A model generated the notes under the pieces. The model was not told the DNA's origin. It made no database searches and saw nothing but the letters and a program-made list of their open reading frames with translations. Shown piece after piece: positions 6,613 through 9,069 of a stretch of 9,069 nucleotides of DNA. The DNA comes from Ferrimicrobium sp. (GTDB lineage Bacteria; Actinomycetota; Acidimicrobiia; Acidimicrobiales; Acidimicrobiaceae), in the NCBI GenBank assembly GCA_027365375.1, contig DAHXNM010000241.1, positions 1 through 9,069 of the forward strand. Direction: 5' to 3'. The position numbers were made by a program, and so were the translations under genes. Positions within the stretch are counted from its first letter, which is position 1. Each line of letters begins with the position of its first letter.

Positions 6613-7664
6613 GTCCACGTAGAGAGGTGCTAGGAGGTGACCTTCGCAGCGAGGTCAACGTTGAAAAGAATTTGATCGATACCTACGATGCGCAGGTTGA
6701 TTCGGCGCTTCGACCCTCTCTTCTCGATGAGTTTGTCGGACAAAGCGAACTGAAATCGCAACTGCGTGTCGTCTTGCAGGCAGCGGAGTCGCGTGGCGAA
6801 CCACCAGACCATCTCTTGTTTGCAGGTCCACCAGGGCTTGGCAAGACTTCGCTCGCCTTTATAGTCGCTGAGGAACTTGGACGAGGGATCAGGGTGACCT
6901 CGGGGCCAGCACTTGGCCGTGTTGGAGATTTAGCTGCCTTGCTGTCGGACCTTAAGGCCGGTGATGTGCTCTTCATCGATGAGATCCATCGCCTTCCTCG
7001 CCCAGTGGAGGAACTTCTGTATATTGCTATGGAGGATTTTCGGCTGGATGTGGTGATCGGAAAGGGGCCAGGAGCGAGGACGTTGCGGCTGGAGATACCG
7101 CGGTTTACGCTGGTAGGGGCTACGACTCGTTCGGGAATGGTGTCTGGGCCTCTTCGGGATCGGTTCGGCTATTCGTATCGACTCGACTATTACGGGGATG
7201 AGGAGTTGCGCAAGGTCGTATTGCGTTCCGCTAATTTGATGCACATGCAGCTGACCCAGGCTGCTGCCGATGAGATAGCCTCACGTTCTCGAGGGACGCC
7301 GCGACTCGCCAACCGACACCTCCGACGTGTACGTGACTACGCAGAGGTGGAGGGTATCGCAAAGATCACCGACGAGCTTGCTTCAGATGCGCTCGCGCTG
7401 TTTGGCGTTGACAAACTGGGGCTTGACAAGGTCGATCTTGAGATTTTGCGTGTGTTGTGTGAGCGCTTTACCGGTCGGCCGGTCGGTTTGAGCTCTATCG
7501 CCGTAAGCGTCCATGAAGATGCTGGCACGTTAGAGGAGGTCTATGAACCCTTCCTCATCCAACGAGGCCTTCTGTTGCGAACCCAGCGTGGGCGACTGGC
7601 AACCGATCGTGCCTATCATCACCTTGGTTATCCACCGCCATCTGCGGAGGGCCAAAACGTTTGA
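6609..7664 (+). CDS. ruvB: Holliday junction branch migration ATPase RuvB
   Basis: A 351-residue AAA+ motor from TTG 6609; RuvB hexamers pump DNA through the RuvA-bound junction. Domains in order: a short N-terminal arm; ALRPSLLDEFVGQ, typical of RuvB; Walker A GPPGLGKT (73-80); Walker B LFIDE with Asp124-Glu125; sensor I GATTR (170-174); the RDRFG arginine finger region; sensor II RGTPRLANRHLRRVRDYAEV; and a C-terminal winged helix, RPVGLSS to RRAYHHLG-like RAYHHLG. Length matches the family. The in-frame GTG 6585 would give 359 residues, but GAAGGAG at 6594-6600 and the 4-base overlap with the ruvA stop favour the TTG. A small inverted repeat follows 25 bases after the stop. Confidence 0.97.
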   Translation: MSPRREVLGGDLRSEVNVEKNLIDTYDAQVDSALRPSLLDEFVGQSELKSQLRVVLQAAESRGEPPDHLLFAGPPGLGKTSLAFIVAEELGRGIRVTSGPALGRVGDLAALLSDLKAGDVLFIDEIHRLPRPVEELLYIAMEDFRLDVVIGKGPGARTLRLEIPRFTLVGATTRSGMVSGPLRDRFGYSYRLDYYGDEELRKVVLRSANLMHMQLTQAAADEIASRSRGTPRLANRHLRRVRDYAEVEGIAKITDELASDALALFGVDKLGLDKVDLEILRVLCERFTGRPVGLSSIAVSVHEDAGTLEEVYEPFLIQRGLLLRTQRGRLATDRAYHHLGYPPPSAEGQNV

Positions 7665-7689
7665 CCAAAAACGGGCACGCTACTGATAC

Positions 7690-7708
7690 CGCTAAGCACT
7701 CCTTAGCG
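7690..7708 (+). terminator. Hairpin after ruvB, possible terminator
   Basis: CGCTAAG (7690-7696) and CTTAGCG (7702-7708) form a perfect 7-bp stem with a 5-base loop, 25 bases after the ruvB stop. Only a short GTTT follows, so it is a weak intrinsic terminator at best. It might instead be a leftover end structure of the decayed mobile element just downstream. Confidence 0.4.
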
Positions 7709-7738
7709 TAGTTTCAGCCAGTGCTACAACAGCAGTAG

Positions 7739-8071
7739 AGGTCATCTCTATCAATCCCGCATAGTCGAGCATGCGTAGCCATGAGTGCGGATACACCGAT
7801 AAAAAGAACCGGCAAGAACCAAGCTCTCTTCTGTTGTCTGGCGTGTTGCCATACCGAGAACGCAGACCTGAATGTGGCTAAAGGTCTGATTACCCCGTGG
7901 CTTGCGCTCACGATAAGTAGAGGGACGCCGCATGTCGAGTCTAACAAGACACATGACCCCGACCCAGTGAGGCGCACTACCAGATCTCAAGCCTCGCAAG
8001 AGGTACAGGGAGCCGCGTCTGAAAGGGCGGGGACGTCACTGCCTAGTCACAGTGCGAAGTGCGCCTGGTGA
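7739..8071 (+). pseudogene. Relic of TnpB C-terminus (IS200/IS605-type element)
   Basis: The frame following TAG 7736-7738 encodes a recognisable end of TnpB: KNQALFCCLACCHTENADLN then VAKGL, matching the TnpB pattern of a Q-F-C-x-x-C-G zinc knuckle followed by the third RuvC motif (N)ADxNAA. It is degenerate. The first knuckle reads CVAM instead of CxxC, the second has CLACC where CxxCG is normal, and in-frame stops at 7709-7711 and 7736-7738 cut it from any upstream part. Nothing of the large TnpB body, and no TnpA, is found between ruvB and here. Downstream the frame runs through a proline- and charge-rich tail (ISRGTPHVESNKTHDPDPV) like actinobacterial TnpB ends and stops inside the convergent regulator gene. 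It cannot encode an active nuclease. This relic fills most of the 371-base gap after ruvB. Confidence 0.7.
7992..8030 (+). mobile_element. Possible decayed right end of the TnpB element
   Basis: Two short structures lie here: CCTC-GCAA-GAGG (7992-8003), a 4-bp stem closed by a GNRA-type loop, and CCGC (8013-8016) pairing with GCGG (8027-8030) around TCTGAAAG. IS605-type right ends, and the guide RNA made from them, carry such GC-rich hairpins just past tnpB. The position fits, but the pairing is imperfect and no target-site boundary can be fixed. Confidence 0.3.
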
Positions 8072-8743
8072 TATTCCCAGTAGACGTTTCACCTGGCGCG
8101 TCATGGTGGCTTGGTCGTAAAATCCACAGCTTAGTGCGACGTCAGCTAGTGGGATTGTGCTGTTGACGACTCGATGAAAGGCCTCTTCGACTCGCACGCG
8201 GATAATTAGTTGCTGAGGCGATAAGCCCAGTAGACGTTGCATTCGACGCCCGAGTAGTTCAGGACTCATATTCGCATTTGCGGCTAACTCAGCGACCGTG
8301 AGAGGTTCTCCAAAGTGCTCGTGGATATGGAGAACTACGCCCTCTAGCTCATATATTCCCGCCCGATCCACCGGTGACTGCTCGTCTACCGAAGCCGCCG
8401 CTATGGCTTTTTGCGATCCATCCGTTCCAATTAGTAGGCTTTTGTTGGTGACATACCAGCCGAGGTTGCCATCTGGTCGAGTGACGAGTTCGAGTTGACG
8501 GAGCATCGGTCGCCTGCTTCGCAATAGAACGGCATCTTGTGCTTCGTAGGACGCCGCGAGTTCTGGAGCGAACAGATCAGCTGCCCTCTTGCCGCAAACT
8601 GCCGCGGGCGACTTGCACGCTGCCCGTTCGGCGAAGGCTTGATTCACGACCAGATAACGACCGTCGATTCCCTTCAGGCTGAACATCACATGCGGCAGGC
8701 CCTCGAAGAGGCTCATGAGCGGATCGGCCATAAGGGGCAACAT
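8036..8743 (-). CDS. PAS domain-containing AraC family transcriptional regulator
   Basis: A 235-residue protein on the minus strand. Residues 11-119 form a PAS-like sensor: LFEGLPHVMFSLKGIDGRYL, then VNQAFAER, an LELVTRPDG strand and GWYVTNKSLL. Residues about 135-232 are the AraC DNA-binding unit with two helix-turn-helices: LTVAELAANANMSPELLGRR, then IPLADVALSCGFYDQATM and TRQVKRLLGISPGALR, which closely fits the AraC signature. No membrane segment or signal peptide is seen, so a cytosolic ligand or redox input to the PAS domain is likely but unknown. It diverges from a putA-like gene 139 bases away, and AraC-type PruR controls proline use in Pseudomonas; that suggests, without proving, control of that gene. 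The ATG at 8743 has no Shine-Dalgarno but follows a good -10 box, so the mRNA may be leaderless. Met5 or Met10 are alternative starts. Confidence 0.9.
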   Translation of the reverse strand: MLPLMADPLMSLFEGLPHVMFSLKGIDGRYLVVNQAFAERAACKSPAAVCGKRAADLFAPELAASYEAQDAVLLRSRRPMLRQLELVTRPDGNLGWYVTNKSLLIGTDGSQKAIAAASVDEQSPVDRAGIYELEGVVLHIHEHFGEPLTVAELAANANMSPELLGRRMQRLLGLSPQQLIIRVRVEEAFHRVVNSTIPLADVALSCGFYDQATMTRQVKRLLGISPGALRTVTRQ

Positions 8744-8750
8744 TCAAGAG

Positions 8751-8756
8751 ATTGTA
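8751..8756 (-). promoter_or_regulatory. Candidate -10 box for leaderless transcription of the PAS-AraC gene
   Basis: On the minus strand this reads TACAAT, one mismatch from TATAAT, and ends seven bases before the ATG at 8743. That places the transcription start on or next to the start codon. No -35 consensus is visible about 17 bases further upstream. Confidence 0.5.
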
Positions 8757-8843
8757 TTGCATTCCGGCCCTTTTGGGGTAGATCGGCACAAGACAGCGGG
8801 TTAAATGCCAGCCACAATGATAGAGGAAGCAGTTATTCAGCGT

Positions 8844-8852
8844 CGCTAAGCG
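8844..8852. promoter_or_regulatory. Small palindrome in the divergent promoter region
   Basis: CGCTAAGCG is a 4+1+4 inverted repeat between the PAS-AraC gene and the putA-like gene, 31 bases before the latter's ATG. It could be an operator half or chance. The rest of the 139-base gap (8744-8882) holds no clear -35/-10 pair for the rightward gene. Confidence 0.25.
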
Positions 8853-8870
8853 CCGCCTAGGGTCTCAACG

Positions 8871-8874
8871 GGAG
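8871..8874 (+). promoter_or_regulatory. Shine-Dalgarno of the putA-like gene
   Basis: GGAG (within GGGAG) lies eight bases before ATG 8883, ideal spacing. An in-frame GTG at 8874 overlaps this site and is therefore less likely to be the start. Confidence 0.6.
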
Positions 8875-8882
8875 TGTATGTT

Positions 8883-9069
8883 ATGGTACAAGATGATACT
8901 CAGGCGATCGATCAAGTCGAGCGTCTCGCCAGCGAGCTTCTTGCCTCTGCTAGCAGTGGCCAAGGGTTCATCGAACGACTCCGTAGCGCTCGAATCTCGC
9001 GCCTTCTCAATGATCCTGAGGGGCTTGACTTTATCCTGGCGCTAACCGACGAGGTTCTGCGAATTCGCA
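8883..9069 (+). CDS. putA: N-terminus of a probable bifunctional proline dehydrogenase/P5C dehydrogenase (PutA-like), cut by window end
   Basis: Sixty-two codons are visible before the window ends. After a charged start (MVQDDTQAIDQVERLASELL) comes ARISRLLNDPEGLDFILALT and then DEVLRIR. An L-L-x-D-P-x-G-x-x-F-x-x-x-x-T/V-D-x-V pattern near the N-terminus is what I associate with actinobacterial PutA-type proteins, which oxidise proline to glutamate through pyrroline-5-carboxylate using FAD and NAD. No catalytic motif is within the window, so the assignment rests on this short stretch and on the divergent PAS-AraC gene. A clear Shine-Dalgarno precedes the ATG. The frame is real; the function is tentative. 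Confidence 0.55.
   Translation, partial: MVQDDTQAIDQVERLASELLASASSGQGFIERLRSARISRLLNDPEGLDFILALTDEVLRIR

Noticed and set aside
7714..7999. Two minus-strand frames (87 and 82 codons) over the TnpB relic
   Set aside because: They are antisense to the recognisable TnpB zinc-knuckle sequence, have no motif, and overlap each other in different frames.
8537..8860. Plus-strand frame of 107 codons over the start of the PAS-AraC gene
   Set aside because: The opposite strand encodes a well-matched PAS domain; the plus-strand product has no recognisable features.
1..9069. CRISPR array, tRNA, rRNA or riboswitch
   Set aside because: I found no regularly spaced repeats, no cloverleaf-like sequence with a T-loop GGTTCGA box, and no known riboswitch core ahead of pdxS or any other gene.

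Overview
The window looks like a chromosomal core region of an actinobacterium, most plausibly class Acidimicrobiia (for example a Ferrimicrobium or Acidithrix relative). This is inferred from gene content and order: a PatA-like acyltransferase and PimA-like mannosyltransferase for phosphatidylinositol mannosides, then pdxS, pdxT, yebC and ruvC-ruvA-ruvB. Mycobacteria have the same loose order (patA-pimA ... pdxS ... pdxT-yebC ... ruvCAB). The moderate rather than very high GC, and the frequent GTG and TTG starts, also fit. No 16S or other taxonomic marker is present, so the lineage is an inference.

Layout. Positions 1-1601: the 3' part of a patA-like gene overlaps pimA by 4 bases; together they would mannosylate and acylate phosphatidylinositol. 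Positions 1602-1783: intergenic DNA with an imperfect hairpin and a 16-base tandem duplication. Positions 1784-2587: a two-helix membrane protein with the HtpX/M48 fold signature but no zinc ligands. Positions 2645-4138: pdxS and pdxT, the two subunits of PLP synthase. Positions 4194-5432: yebC and, directly abutting it, a one-Cys-like thiol peroxidase. Positions 5475-7664: a putative leaderless 32-codon ORF, then ruvC, ruvA and ruvB, all joined by 4-base stop/start overlaps; this is the Holliday junction branch migration and resolution machine.

Positions 7665-8035 hold no intact gene. They contain a hairpin after ruvB and a decayed TnpB C-terminus (IS200/IS605-type) running into the 3' end of a convergent gene. 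That gene (8743-8036, minus strand) encodes a PAS-AraC regulator. It diverges from a gene cut by the right edge (from 8883) whose N-terminus resembles the bifunctional proline catabolism enzyme PutA.

The window is mostly conserved housekeeping DNA. The points most worth a second look are the zinc-less M48-like protein, the leaderless mini-ORF coupled to ruvC, the PAS-AraC/putA-like divergent pair, the TnpB relic, and an excess of the palindrome CGATCG. I see no CRISPR array, no tRNA or rRNA gene, and no convincing new multi-gene system.
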